The notes under the pieces are model-generated. The model was not told where the DNA came from, ran no database searches, and worked only from the letters and a program-made list of their open reading frames with translations. The translations under genes and the position numbers were made by a program. Positions 17,631 through 25,850 of a stretch of 64,000 nucleotides of DNA are shown in pieces. Origin of the DNA: Actinocorallia aurantiaca (GTDB taxonomy: Bacteria; Actinomycetota; Actinomycetes; Streptosporangiales; Streptosporangiaceae); contig NZ_BAAATZ010000013.1 of assembly GCF_039533685.1 (NCBI RefSeq), forward strand, positions 186,001 through 250,000. Direction: 5' to 3'. Every line of letters starts with the position of its first letter. Positions within the stretch are counted from its first letter, which is position 1.

Positions 17631-18731
17631 TTACTTGATGGCGGCGACCGAGGCGCGGACCTTGGAGGCCACCTCTTCGGGCAGCGGGGCGTAGCCGAGG
17701 CCGGCGATGGCGTTCTGGCCCTCGGCCGAGGCGGTGTAGGTCAGGAAGGACTTCACGAACCTGCCCTCGTCGCCCTCGAGGCCGGACTCGCAGGCGATCT
17801 CGTAGGTCAGCATGACGATCGGGTAGGCGCCCGCGGTCTTGGTGTTGTAGTCGAGCTTCATGGCCAGGTCGTTGCCGGTGCCGACGACCTCGGCGCCCGC
17901 CAGGGCCTTGGAGGCGCTGTCGGTGGACAGCTCGGCGAACTCGCCGGCGCCGTTCTTGATCCTGGCGGTGGACAGGCCGGCGTTCTCGGCGTAGGACATC
18001 TCGATGTAGCCGATGGAGCCCTTGGACTGCTTGACCAGGGTGGTCACGCCGTCGGACTTGGTGCCGCCCTGGCCGCCGGGGGCGGTCCACAGCTTGCCGC
18101 CCTCGAACTTCCAGACGTCGGGGGCCGCCGCGGCGAGGTACTTGGTGAAGTTGTCGGTGGTGCCCGACTCGTCGGCGCGGTGGACCGTGGTGATCTTGTC
18201 GCCGGGGAGCTTGGCGTCCGGGTTGTCCTTGACGATCGCCGGGTCGTTCCAGGTGGTGATCTTGTTCGCGAAGATGCCCGCCAGCGTGGTGGGGGACAGC
18301 TGCAGGCCGTCCACGCCCTCCAGGTTGTAGGCGACCGCGACCGGGCCGACGACCATCGGCAGGTTCAGCGGAGTGCCGCCCTTGCAGCGCTGCTGGGCGG
18401 CCGCGACCTCGTCCGGCTTGAGCGCGGAGTCGGAGCCCGCGAAGGCGGCCTGACCGGAGCTGAAGGCCTCGATGCCCGCGCCCGACCCGCTGGGGTTGTA
18501 GTTCAGGGTCGCGCCGGCGCAGTTGGCCGTGTAACCCTTGATCCACTCGTCCACCGCGTTCTTCTGGGCGCTCGAACCGGCGGCGTTGACGGTGGCCTCG
18601 ACGCAGTCGCCCTTGTTGGCGGTGGCCGCGGTGTTCCCGTCGGTGTTGTCGTCGGAGCCGCAAGCCGACAGCGCGAGGGCGCCAGCGAGGATGACGCCGC
18701 CCAGGGCGGAGAGCCGGATGCCGTTCTTCAC
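17631..18731 (-). CDS. pstS: Phosphate-binding lipoprotein PstS
   Basis: A 366-aa lipoprotein. The signal peptide ends in the lipobox LSAC, so the mature protein is anchored to the outer face of the membrane. Phosphate-binding features of PstS are present, such as AAGSSAQ, NPSGSGAGIEAF, HRADESGTTDNFTKYL and the C-terminal LTYEI region. The start is GTG 18731, preceded by AGGAGGA (complement of 18740-18746, spacing 8 nt). It is the first gene of pstSCAB and is preceded by PHO boxes, so PhoP-dependent induction under phosphate limitation is expected. Confidence 0.95.
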   Translation of the reverse strand: MKNGIRLSALGGVILAGALALSACGSDDNTDGNTAATANKGDCVEATVNAAGSSAQKNAVDEWIKGYTANCAGATLNYNPSGSGAGIEAFSSGQAAFAGSDSALKPDEVAAAQQRCKGGTPLNLPMVVGPVAVAYNLEGVDGLQLSPTTLAGIFANKITTWNDPAIVKDNPDAKLPGDKITTVHRADESGTTDNFTKYLAAAAPDVWKFEGGKLWTAPGGQGGTKSDGVTTLVKQSKGSIGYIEMSYAENAGLSTARIKNGAGEFAELSTDSASKALAGAEVVGTGNDLAMKLDYNTKTAGAYPIVMLTYEIACESGLEGDEGRFVKSFLTYTASAEGQNAIAGLGYAPLPEEVASKVRASVAAIK

Positions 18732-18812
18732 GGGGTGTTCCTCCTGATCAGTGCGGTGAACCCCGTGCTAGGTCAGGGAGGTGGGGCCACCGTCTGATCC
18801 GAAGGTAGAAAG

Positions 18813-18857
18813 CCCAGGTGAACGGCTCGGAGCGCTCCAGGTGAACTGAGGGTGAAC
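18813..18857 (-). promoter_or_regulatory. PHO boxes (PhoP-binding direct repeats) upstream of pstS
   Basis: On the minus strand, in the direction of pstS, three GTTCACC units are seen: GTTCACCCTCA (from 18857), GTTCACCTGGA (from 18846, exactly 11 nt later) and GTTCACCTGG (from 18823). The 11-nt periodicity matches the actinomycete PhoP box known from Streptomyces. They lie about 86-126 nt before the pstS start codon. Confidence 0.85.
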
Positions 18858-18931
18858 AGGACGGGGCGGGATCCGGAAAGGCATCTCGACCGGGAGTGGC
18901 CGGAAGGTTAACGAGGCCACACCCGGCACAT

Positions 18932-19774
18932 TCAGGAGCGGCTGTACATGACGTCCGTCTGGTGGCGGGTGAAGCCGAGGGACTCGTACAGGCGGACGGC
19001 CGAGGTGTTGCCGCCGTCGACGTAGAGCAGCACGGTCTCCAGGCCCAGGGACTTCAGGTGGTGCAGTCCGGCCAGGGTCAGTGTGCGGCCCAGGCCGACG
19101 CCCTGGGCGGACGGGTCGACACCGACGACGTAGACCTCGCCGAGTCCGTCGGGGTGGACCTTGGTCCAGTGGAAGCCGACCACGCGGTCGCCCTTGCAGG
19201 CGAGGAAGAAGCCCTTGGGGTCGAACCAGGGCTCGTCCATGCGCTGGCGGAGGTCCTCCATCGTCCACTGGCCCTGTTCGGGGTGGTCGGAGAAGGCCAG
19301 GTGGTTGAGCCTCAGCCAGGTCTCGGCGTCCCGCGGTTCGAAGGTGCGCAGGGAGAAGCCGGCGTGGATCCGTTGGACGGGGAGCTCGTCGCCCAGGGGG
19401 CGGCGCATCTGCAGCAGGGTGCGCACCGGCGCGAGTCCCAGGGACGCGGCCAGCCGAGGGGCGCCGGGGAGGTCGCCGTGCGCCCAGATCTTGACCCGCT
19501 CGTTCCCCGCCAGCAGGGCGGAGACCAGGGCCCTGCCGATGCCCCGGCGGCGGAACCCCGGGTCCACCACGACCTCGGCGGACTCGCCGTCGGTGTAGGC
19601 GTAGCCCGCGAGCGACCCGTCCGCGTGGTGGAGGTGGTGATCGCCTCCGCCGTGCCTGACGTCGAGCAGGGTCTGCTCGGAGAGCGGAGCCACTCCGTCG
19701 CTCTCGGTGGCGCGGGACGCCAGTTCGAGAACGGAGGCTGACTGTTGGGCGGACAATTCGTGCACGGCGGCCAT
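18932..19774 (-). CDS. mshD: Mycothiol synthase MshD
   Basis: A 280-aa protein made of two GNAT acetyltransferase domains, the MshD layout. In the N-terminal half the acetyl-CoA loop is RRRGIGRAL; in the C-terminal half it is AQGVGLGRTL, followed by VLLYVDGGNTSAVRLYESLG. It acetylates the cysteine amine of Cys-GlcN-Ins in the last step of mycothiol synthesis. ATG 19774, preceded by GGGGAT, is preferred over the longer frame because MshD homology starts there. It is upstream of pstS in the same direction but has its own unit. Confidence 0.9.
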   Translation of the reverse strand: MAAVHELSAQQSASVLELASRATESDGVAPLSEQTLLDVRHGGGDHHLHHADGSLAGYAYTDGESAEVVVDPGFRRRGIGRALVSALLAGNERVKIWAHGDLPGAPRLAASLGLAPVRTLLQMRRPLGDELPVQRIHAGFSLRTFEPRDAETWLRLNHLAFSDHPEQGQWTMEDLRQRMDEPWFDPKGFFLACKGDRVVGFHWTKVHPDGLGEVYVVGVDPSAQGVGLGRTLTLAGLHHLKSLGLETVLLYVDGGNTSAVRLYESLGFTRHQTDVMYSRS

Positions 19775-19934
19775 AGATCCCCAGCTTATGCGGACGGTCA
19801 ATGGTAGGAGATCACAAGATGGGGGAGATCGTGGAGGCCGGGTTCTCACGTATCTCCAAGTGACACGTCCGATCTTCTGTCTCTAAGGTCCGGATGGATC
19901 CTCCTGCCCCCTTCGACCTGCCAAGGATGAGCGA

Positions 19935-21713
19935 ATGCCGCGTAAAGGTACGAAGGTCGTGCTCGCAGGAGCGCTGACCACCGCGATGCTCGCGGTGGCG
20001 GCGCCCGGCGTGACGGCCGCGCCCCCGGACCGGGGGAAGAGCGTCCCCGTCCGACTGCTCGCCCTCAACGACTTCCACGGGCACCTCGAGCCGCCCACCG
20101 GGTCCTCCGGCCGCTTCGTCGACGAGAACGGCCAGACCGTGGCCGCGGGCGGTGCCGCCTACGTCGCCGCCTGGATGGAGCGGATGACCGACGAGAACAC
20201 GCTGAAGGTCGCCCAGGGCGACCTGATCGGCGCCACGCCCCTGATCTCGGCCGCCTACCACGACGAGCCGAGCCTCGAGTTCCTCGGGAACCTGGGCATC
20301 ACCGCCTCCTCGGTGGGCAACCACGAGTTCGACGAGGGTTACGACGAGCTCAAGCGCCTCCTCAAGGGCGGCTCCCACCCGGTCGACGGCGACTCCCCGG
20401 CCGGCCCCTGGAAGGGCACGGAGTTCGCCTACCTGGGCGCGAACGTGCTGCTGGAGGACGGGAAGAAGCTCCCCGACCTGCCCGGCAACGAGATCCTCCG
20501 GCAGGTGCCGCGCAAGAAGCTCGCCGCGCTGCTGAAGAGTCACGGGGTTCCGGCCGTGCCGCCGATCGCGGTCAGGAGGATCAACGGCCAGCGGATCGGG
20601 TTCATCGGCGCCGTCACCGAGACGACCCCGACGATCGTGACCGCCTCCGGCATCAAGGGCCTGAAGTTCGAGAGCGTCGTCAAGTCCGCGAAGTTCGGCT
20701 CGCAGCTGCTGAAGCTGCTGGGCGTGGAGTCCCAGGTCCTGCTGGTCCACGAGGGCGACAACGTCACCGCGGGCAGGTCCCCGGACGTCTGCAGCACCGC
20801 CGCCGACCCCGACGGCAGCGCGGGTTCGGGCACCGAGATCGCCACCAGGGTGGACCCGGAGATCGACCTGGTCCTGTCCGGGCACTCCCACCAGGCCTAC
20901 GTCTGCGAGGTGAAGGACCCCTCGGGCGCCACCCGGCTCTACAGCCAGGGCGGATCCTTCGGCCGGGTCATCTCCCAGGTGGACCTGCGGATCGACAAGA
21001 GCTCCAAGGACGTCGTCCGCGCCTCGGTGAAGATCGACAACCAGGTCGTCACCCGTGACATCAAGCCGCACGAAAAGACCGAGGATTTCGTCCAGACCTG
21101 GAAGGACCGGGTCGCGGTGGTCGCGAACAAGAAGGTGGGCGAGATCACCGCGGACCTGGACCGGAAGGCGACCCCGACCGGCGAGACGCTGCTGGGCGAC
21201 CTGATCGCCGACGCTCAGCTGGCCGCCACCAAGGACGAGGGCGGCGCGCAGATCGCGCTGATGAACCCGGGCGGGGTGCGGGATGACCTGCTGTACGCGC
21301 CCGACGGCGTGGTGACCTACGGCGAGGCGTTCGCCGTCCAGCCGTTCAACAACCTCATGCAGGTGGTGACCCTGACCGGCGCCCAGCTCGACGCCCTGCT
21401 GGAGCAGCAGTGGACGGCGGCGCGCACGGCGGTGCTCCAGCCGTCGGCGTCGCTGAGCTACACCGTGACGCCGGGCAACGCGTTCGGGGACAGGGTGTCG
21501 GGCATCGAGGTCGACGGCGCGCCGATCTCCGAGACCGCGGCCTACCGGGTCGCCGCCAACAACTTCCTGGTGGGCGGCGGTGACGGGTTCTCCGTCTTCA
21601 CCCAGGGCACGAACCTGTGGAGCGGCCCGATCGACCTGGACGCCTTCACCGACTACCTCGGCGCCAACTCGCCGGTGACGCCTCCGGAGACCGGCCGGAT
21701 CAAGCTCGGCTGA
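19935..21713 (+). CDS. Secreted bifunctional metallophosphatase/5'-nucleotidase
   Basis: A 592-aa exported protein. The signal peptide (MPRKGTKVVLAGALTTAMLA, cleavage after VTAA) is followed by a calcineurin-like metallophosphatase domain with the metal-ligand motifs NDFHGHL, GDLIGATP, GNHEFD, VHEGD and GHSHQ. A C-terminal 5'-nucleotidase domain starts at about residue 400 and contains NPGGVR and QPFNN. Such enzymes release phosphate and nucleosides from nucleotides outside the cell. The neighbouring PHO-controlled pstS suggests a phosphate-scavenging role, although no PHO box was seen here. Confidence 0.9.
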   Translation: MPRKGTKVVLAGALTTAMLAVAAPGVTAAPPDRGKSVPVRLLALNDFHGHLEPPTGSSGRFVDENGQTVAAGGAAYVAAWMERMTDENTLKVAQGDLIGATPLISAAYHDEPSLEFLGNLGITASSVGNHEFDEGYDELKRLLKGGSHPVDGDSPAGPWKGTEFAYLGANVLLEDGKKLPDLPGNEILRQVPRKKLAALLKSHGVPAVPPIAVRRINGQRIGFIGAVTETTPTIVTASGIKGLKFESVVKSAKFGSQLLKLLGVESQVLLVHEGDNVTAGRSPDVCSTAADPDGSAGSGTEIATRVDPEIDLVLSGHSHQAYVCEVKDPSGATRLYSQGGSFGRVISQVDLRIDKSSKDVVRASVKIDNQVVTRDIKPHEKTEDFVQTWKDRVAVVANKKVGEITADLDRKATPTGETLLGDLIADAQLAATKDEGGAQIALMNPGGVRDDLLYAPDGVVTYGEAFAVQPFNNLMQVVTLTGAQLDALLEQQWTAARTAVLQPSASLSYTVTPGNAFGDRVSGIEVDGAPISETAAYRVAANNFLVGGGDGFSVFTQGTNLWSGPIDLDAFTDYLGANSPVTPPETGRIKLG

Positions 21714-21810
21714 CCGTGTCCGTCCGCGGGGCGACCCCCGGACCCCCGTGAGGGGAACAGCCGATCCTCGCTTCGCCGCGGTCGTCTGTTCCCCGCGAAT
21801 CCCCGCGAAC

Positions 21811-21855
21811 CGGGAACAGCCCCTGCGCTTCTTCGCGTGGGGGCTGTTCTCCGGG
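21811..21855. terminator. Hairpin between the 5'-nucleotidase gene and glnR
   Basis: GAACAGCCCC (21814-21823) pairs with GGGGCTGTTC (21840-21849), and the stem extends inside with GCG pairs. It lies between convergent genes. A second GGGAACAG-type inverted sequence lies just upstream (about 21754-21793). Confidence 0.6.
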
Positions 21856-21908
21856 TACGGGGCGTTCCTACCGGTGGGTAGGAACGTTCCAGGCCCGCGG
21901 GGGCGCGG

Positions 21909-22622
21909 TCAGGGACGCGAGGCCAGGGCCTCTTCCTGATCGCCGGACCGGTGGTCGGGGACGAACCGGTAGCCGACGTTGCGCACGGTGCCGATGAGCG
22001 ACTCGTACTCGGCGCCGAGCTTGGCCCGCAGGCGCCGCACGTGGACGTCCACGGTGCGGGTGCCGCCGAAGTAGTCGTAGCCCCAGACCTCCTGCAGCAG
22101 CTGGGCGCGGGTGAAGACCCGCCCCGGGTGCTGCGCGAGGTACTTCAGCAGCTCGAACTCCTTGAAGGTGAGGTCGAGCACCCGGCCGCGCAACCGGGCG
22201 GTATAGGTGGCCTCGTCGATGGTCAGGTCGCCGCTGCGGATCTCGCCGGGCTGGTCCTCGGCCTCGCCGGCCGACGAGCGGCCGATCGCGAGCCGGAGCC
22301 GGGCCTCGACCTCCGCGGGTCCGGAGGCCTGCAGCAGGACGTCGTCCAGACCCCACTCGGGGGTGAGCGCGGCCAGGCCGCCCTCGGTGACGACGGCCAG
22401 CAGCGGGCAGTCCAGGCCGGTGGTGCGCAGCAGCCGGCACAGGCTCTTGGCCTGCACCAGGTCGCGGCGCGCGTCGACGAGGATCGCGTCGGCTGGGGGT
22501 GCGTCGATCAGGGCAGATGCCTCCGCCGGAGCGACGCGAATCGAGTGCAAGAGCAAACCCAACGCCGGAAGAACCTCATCTGACGGTTCCAGCGCGTTGG
22601 TGAGCAACAACAAGCTGCTCAA
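21909..22622 (-). CDS. glnR: Nitrogen-response regulator GlnR (atypical OmpR family)
   Basis: A 237-aa regulator that closely matches actinomycete GlnR: it begins MSSLLLLTNALEPSDEVLPA, and its winged-helix domain contains LTFKEFELLKYLAQHPGRVF and RTVDVHVRRLRAKLG. The receiver domain lacks the paired N-terminal acidic residues needed for Mg2+-dependent phosphorylation but keeps the Asp in ILVDARRDL, as known for orphan, phosphorylation-independent GlnR. It should control nitrogen assimilation genes (glnA, amtB and others, none in this window). The start at ATG 22622 fits the family. It diverges from the MoaD-like gene. Confidence 0.93.
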   Translation of the reverse strand: MSSLLLLTNALEPSDEVLPALGLLLHSIRVAPAEASALIDAPPADAILVDARRDLVQAKSLCRLLRTTGLDCPLLAVVTEGGLAALTPEWGLDDVLLQASGPAEVEARLRLAIGRSSAGEAEDQPGEIRSGDLTIDEATYTARLRGRVLDLTFKEFELLKYLAQHPGRVFTRAQLLQEVWGYDYFGGTRTVDVHVRRLRAKLGAEYESLIGTVRNVGYRFVPDHRSGDQEEALASRP

Positions 22623-22675
22623 CGGCCGCCTCCCTCTCTTGCCCTTTCGGGGTGATACGTCCCCTTAAAGACGTC

Positions 22676-22707
22676 AAGGATCCGGGGGCCTCGTTGCCCG
22701 GATCCTT
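22676..22707. other. Perfect inverted repeat between divergent glnR and moaD-like gene
   Basis: AAGGATCCGGG (22676-22686) and its complement (22697-22707) flank a 10-nt loop. Because the two flanking genes diverge, it cannot be a simple terminator for either; it could be in the 5' leader of one or be an operator. Confidence 0.55.
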
Positions 22708-22794
22708 CGCTAGAAGCTTATACGAGGGGCGGAAAGGGGCAACGGGCACCCGACTGATTCATTACGGGCGATACATGAATGAGATCCTTGGACG

Positions 22795-23049
22795 ATGGCC
22801 AAGGGAGTGATCAGATACTGGGCCGCGGCGAAGGCCGCGGCAGGGGTCGCCGAGGAGTCCTACCAGGCGGAGACCCTCGCGGAGGCCCTCCAGAACGCCG
22901 GTGCGGCGCGAGGCGGGGAATTCGGGAGGGTCCTGGCGCGGAGCTCGTTCCTCGTCGACGGGCTGCCCGTGGGGACCCGTCCTCATGAGGGCGTGGAACT
23001 GACGGACGGCGCGGTGGTGGAAGTATTGCCTCCGTTCGCGGGTGGCTGA
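22795..23049 (+). CDS. MoaD/ThiS-family sulfur-carrier protein
   Basis: An 84-aa beta-grasp protein ending in PPFAGG. The C-terminal Gly-Gly is the adenylation/thiocarboxylation site of MoaD/ThiS sulfur carriers. VLARSSFLVDGLPVG and ELTDGAVVEVLPP match the family core. The partner enzyme (molybdopterin synthase large subunit, thiazole synthase or another) is not in the window, so the pathway stays open. The nearby sulfurtransferase operon makes a sulfur-transfer link plausible but unproven. Confidence 0.8.
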   Translation: MAKGVIRYWAAAKAAAGVAEESYQAETLAEALQNAGAARGGEFGRVLARSSFLVDGLPVGTRPHEGVELTDGAVVEVLPPFAGG

Positions 23050-23113
23050 TCTCACATCGCGAACTTTGCCGGGTGGGTCGTTCGTCTCACACTCTGAACA
23101 GTTAAGGGGTGTC

Positions 23114-23824
23114 ATGCGTAAATTCCTGATCGTCCTGCTCGTGCTGGCGGTGGCGGGGCTGATCGGTGCCGACCGCTTCGGCAAGGCCCGCGCGGAATCC
23201 GAGGTGGCCCGCCAGGTGGCCGCGCAGTACCGGCTGCCGGAGCAGCCGTCGGTGAAGATCGGCGGATTCCCGTTCCTCACCCAGGCGATCAACGGGCGGT
23301 ACGAGCGGATCGACGTCGTGATCGGGGACTACACCCAGCAGGGGGTCACCGTCCAGGACGTGCGGATCCGGCTGAACAACCTGAAGGCGCCGCTCTCCGA
23401 CCTGCTCAACGGCGACCAGAGCAACGTCCGCGCGGAGACGGCCACCGCCTCCGCCGTCATCCCCTACGACGTCCTGCAGAAGGCGGTCGCCGACAAGGGG
23501 GTGCAGAAAGTGTCACGCAAGGGTGAGGACGTCCTCCTGGAGGGCACCTTCTCCTTCGTGGGAATCAGCGCTCCCGTCGGCGTGACGGTCTCCGTCGAGC
23601 CCACCGTCAAGGGCATCGTGATCACCCCGCGGACCGTCCAGACCTCCGGGATCCAGGTGCCGCTCGACCTGGTGAAGCGGGACCTGACCTACACGGTGCC
23701 CGTCACCGGCCTGCCGATGGGCTCGCGGATCACCGCGGCCGACCCGGAGGACGCCGGCCTGCGGATCACCGGGACCGCCGAGAACGTCGACCTCAGCGGG
23801 GTCACCCAGCAGACCGCCGGCTGA
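23114..23824 (+). CDS. LmeA-family (DUF2993) phospholipid-binding-like protein
   Basis: A 236-aa exported or membrane-anchored protein. The N-terminal hydrophobic segment (MRKFLIVLLVLAVAGLIGAD) is followed by the DUF2993 domain, with VKIGGFPFLTQAINGRYERIDV as its most characteristic stretch. Mycobacterial LmeA binds phospholipid and influences lipoglycan maturation; the same role here is an extrapolation. ATG 23114 follows AAGGGG and gives the signal segment at once. Together with the thioredoxin gene downstream it may form a small operon. Confidence 0.8.
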   Translation: MRKFLIVLLVLAVAGLIGADRFGKARAESEVARQVAAQYRLPEQPSVKIGGFPFLTQAINGRYERIDVVIGDYTQQGVTVQDVRIRLNNLKAPLSDLLNGDQSNVRAETATASAVIPYDVLQKAVADKGVQKVSRKGEDVLLEGTFSFVGISAPVGVTVSVEPTVKGIVITPRTVQTSGIQVPLDLVKRDLTYTVPVTGLPMGSRITAADPEDAGLRITGTAENVDLSGVTQQTAG

Positions 23825-23862
23825 GTCCGCGACGGGTGGTGCCGGTGGCGTAGTTTCGGGAC

Positions 23863-24270
23863 ATGACCGGAGTGATGGCCGTCATCGGCACGCTGGGCCT
23901 GGCCACGGTGTTCGGGCTGGTCTGGCAGCGGCGGACGGGGCGGCTGAAGGAGCAGGACGTGCGCGGAGAATGGGCCTTCGAACTGGGCGCCCTGGGCGAG
24001 CGGGCGACCCTCGTCCAGTTCTCCAGCGCCTTCTGCGCGCCCTGCCGGGCCACCAAGCGCGTCCTGGCCGAGGTCGCGGAACTGGTCGAGGGGGTCCGGC
24101 ACGTGGAGATCGACGCCGAGTCGCGGCTGGATCTCGTCCGCGAACTGAACATCCTCAAGACCCCGACCGTCCTGGTGCTCGACGCCTCGGGGCGGATCGT
24201 GCAGCGGGCGGCCGGACAGCCGAGGAAAGCCGATGTCATAGCGGCGCTGGGGCGGCTTCCCGGGCTCTGA
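23863..24270 (+). CDS. Membrane-anchored thioredoxin-fold protein
   Basis: A 135-aa protein. An N-terminal transmembrane helix (about 4-22) precedes a compact thioredoxin fold with the redox motif CAPC in FSSAFCAPCRATK and the cis-Pro segment LKTPTVLVLD. It should catalyse thiol-disulfide exchange; orientation is likely extracytoplasmic or membrane-proximal. It ends 34 nt before a hairpin and lies next to sulfur-metabolism genes. Confidence 0.85.
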   Translation: MTGVMAVIGTLGLATVFGLVWQRRTGRLKEQDVRGEWAFELGALGERATLVQFSSAFCAPCRATKRVLAEVAELVEGVRHVEIDAESRLDLVRELNILKTPTVLVLDASGRIVQRAAGQPRKADVIAALGRLPGL

Positions 24271-24304
24271 CGGGCCGCCCACCAGGCCAAACGTGATCAT
24301 GGGG

Positions 24305-24327
24305 CCCGTCTCGTCAGGCGAGACGGG
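24305..24327 (+). terminator. Hairpin after the thioredoxin gene
   Basis: A perfect 9-bp stem, CCCGTCTCG with its complement (arms 24305-24313 and 24319-24327), 34 nt after the stop. It separates the thioredoxin unit from the sulfur operon. Confidence 0.55.
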
Positions 24328-24385
24328 GGTGACAGCTCGAGAGAAGTTCCGTAACATCGTGTCCGTGCGTTACTGGACAGAACAG

Positions 24386-24451
24386 ATGCTGACGAAGCGA
24401 CGGGCAGTCGACTACTGCCGCGTTTCGACCGCGCTCTGTCGCATGGCCTGA
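24386..24451 (+). CDS. Cysteine-containing leader peptide of the sulfur operon
   Basis: A 21-aa reading frame from ATG 24386 to TGA 24449-24451, with the sequence core RRAVDYCRVSTALCR. This resembles the short leader peptides that precede cysteine/sulfur genes in many actinomycetes (RR-x-VD-x-CRV-x3-LCR pattern) and that mediate cysteine-responsive attenuation in mycobacteria. In-frame GTG codons at 24365 and 24359 are alternative starts. It is 88 nt upstream of the DUF4395-sulfurtransferase-DUF1416 genes, with a small GCGGGG/CCCCGC hairpin in between (about 24472-24490). Scarce cysteinyl-tRNA would stall ribosomes at the two Cys codons. Confidence 0.75.
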   Translation: MLTKRRAVDYCRVSTALCRMA

Positions 24452-24539
24452 GAACAGCCGTAGCCGCTGTCGCGGGGACTCTTCCCCCGCACCCGCCAGG
24501 CGTCCGCACCCCCGCCCCGTAAGGGAGCGTGTTCCCCGC

Positions 24540-24971
24540 ATGAAAGTCGACCCGCGAGGACAACGGTTCACCGCCGCCCTCACTTCGATCGTCTTGGTGG
24601 CGGTACTGCTCACCGGGAACTGGGTACTGCTCGCCGCTCAGGCCATGGTGTTCGCGATCGGAGTCTTCTTCGGGCTGCGTCGCCATCCGTACGGGCTGCT
24701 CTACGCGGGCCTCGTACGACCGCGCTTGAGCCCTCCGGCAGAACTCGAGGACGAGGCCCCTCCGCGTTTCGCGCAGGGGGTCGGTCTCGCGTTCGCGCTG
24801 GTGGGCGTGGCCGGATACAGCCTGGGGCTCGGGTGGCTGGGAATCGCGGCCACCGCCTTCGCGCTCGGGGCGGCCTTCCTGAACGCCGTGTTCGGGTTCT
24901 GCCTCGGCTGCGAGATGTTTCTGATCATCAAGCGTGTCATCCCGAAGTCATTCTCCGAGGAGGTTCCTTAA
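24540..24971 (+). CDS. DUF4395 membrane protein
   Basis: A 143-aa integral membrane protein with about four hydrophobic helices and the family motif DPRGQRFTAALTS at the N-terminus. A Cys-containing segment, FGFCLGCEMFL, near the C-terminus could be redox-active or bind a sulfur species. It is the first structural gene of a sulfur operon behind the leader peptide; the sulfurtransferase ATG lies directly at its stop (TAA ATG). A role in sulfur-compound transport or membrane redox chemistry is a guess from context. Confidence 0.8.
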   Translation: MKVDPRGQRFTAALTSIVLVAVLLTGNWVLLAAQAMVFAIGVFFGLRRHPYGLLYAGLVRPRLSPPAELEDEAPPRFAQGVGLAFALVGVAGYSLGLGWLGIAATAFALGAAFLNAVFGFCLGCEMFLIIKRVIPKSFSEEVP

Positions 24972-25811
24972 ATGAGCCGTAGTGACGTCCTGGTGGACGC
25001 GGCCTGGGTCGAGGCCAACCTGGACGCCCCCGGCGTGGTGCTGGTCGAGGTGGACGAGGACGTCTCCGCCTACGACAAGGGCCACATCCGCGGCGCCGTC
25101 AAGATCGACTGGTCGAAGGACCTGCAGGACCCGGTCCGCCGCGACATGGTCGACAGGGTGGGCTTCGAGCAGCTCCTGTCCTCTCGCGGCATCGCCAACG
25201 ACGACACCGTCATCCTGTACGGCGGCAACAACAACTGGTTCGCGGCCTACGCGTACTGGTACTTCAAGCTGTACGGCCACGAGAACGTCAAGCTGCTCGA
25301 CGGCGGCCGCAAGAAGTGGGAGCTGGACTCCCGCGAGCTGGTCGTCGACGTGCCGACCCGCCCCGCCACCGACTACAAGGCCAAGGAGCAGGACCTCGAC
25401 ATCCGCGCCTTCCGCGACGAGGTCGTCGACGCGATCGGCACCAAGGTCCTCATCGACGTGCGCTCGCCCGACGAGTTCACCGGCAAGCTGATGGCCCCGG
25501 CCCACCTCCCGCAGGAGCAGGCGCAGCGGGCCGGCCACGTGCCGACCGCCCGCAGCATCCCGTGGTCCAAGGCCGCGAACGACGACGGCACCTTCAAGTC
25601 CGACGAGGACCTGAAGAAGCTCTACACCGAGGCCGGCGTGGACCTGAACAAGCCGATCATCGCCTACTGCCGCATCGGCGAGCGCTCCTCGCACACCTGG
25701 TTCGCCCTGCGCGAGCTGCTGGACCTGCCCGACGTCAAGAACTACGACGGTTCCTGGACCGAGTACGGCTCGCTGGTCGGCGTGCCGGTCGAACTCGGCG
25801 AGCCCAAGTAG
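24972..25811 (+). CDS. Thiosulfate sulfurtransferase (rhodanese, CysA2/SseA-like)
   Basis: A 279-aa tandem rhodanese. The inactive N-terminal domain is followed by a C-terminal domain with the active-site loop CRIGERSSHTWF; the catalytic Cys is at about 233. The loop sequence is that of the mycobacterial CysA2/CysA3 enzymes, which likewise sit next to a DUF1416 (SseC) gene. It should move sulfane sulfur from thiosulfate to a thiol acceptor. It directly follows the DUF4395 gene and is probably under the cysteine-leader attenuator. Confidence 0.92.
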   Translation: MSRSDVLVDAAWVEANLDAPGVVLVEVDEDVSAYDKGHIRGAVKIDWSKDLQDPVRRDMVDRVGFEQLLSSRGIANDDTVILYGGNNNWFAAYAYWYFKLYGHENVKLLDGGRKKWELDSRELVVDVPTRPATDYKAKEQDLDIRAFRDEVVDAIGTKVLIDVRSPDEFTGKLMAPAHLPQEQAQRAGHVPTARSIPWSKAANDDGTFKSDEDLKKLYTEAGVDLNKPIIAYCRIGERSSHTWFALRELLDLPDVKNYDGSWTEYGSLVGVPVELGEPK

Positions 25812-25850
25812 CCGCAAGACCGGTACGACCAACCTCAAGGGAGAAAAGCC

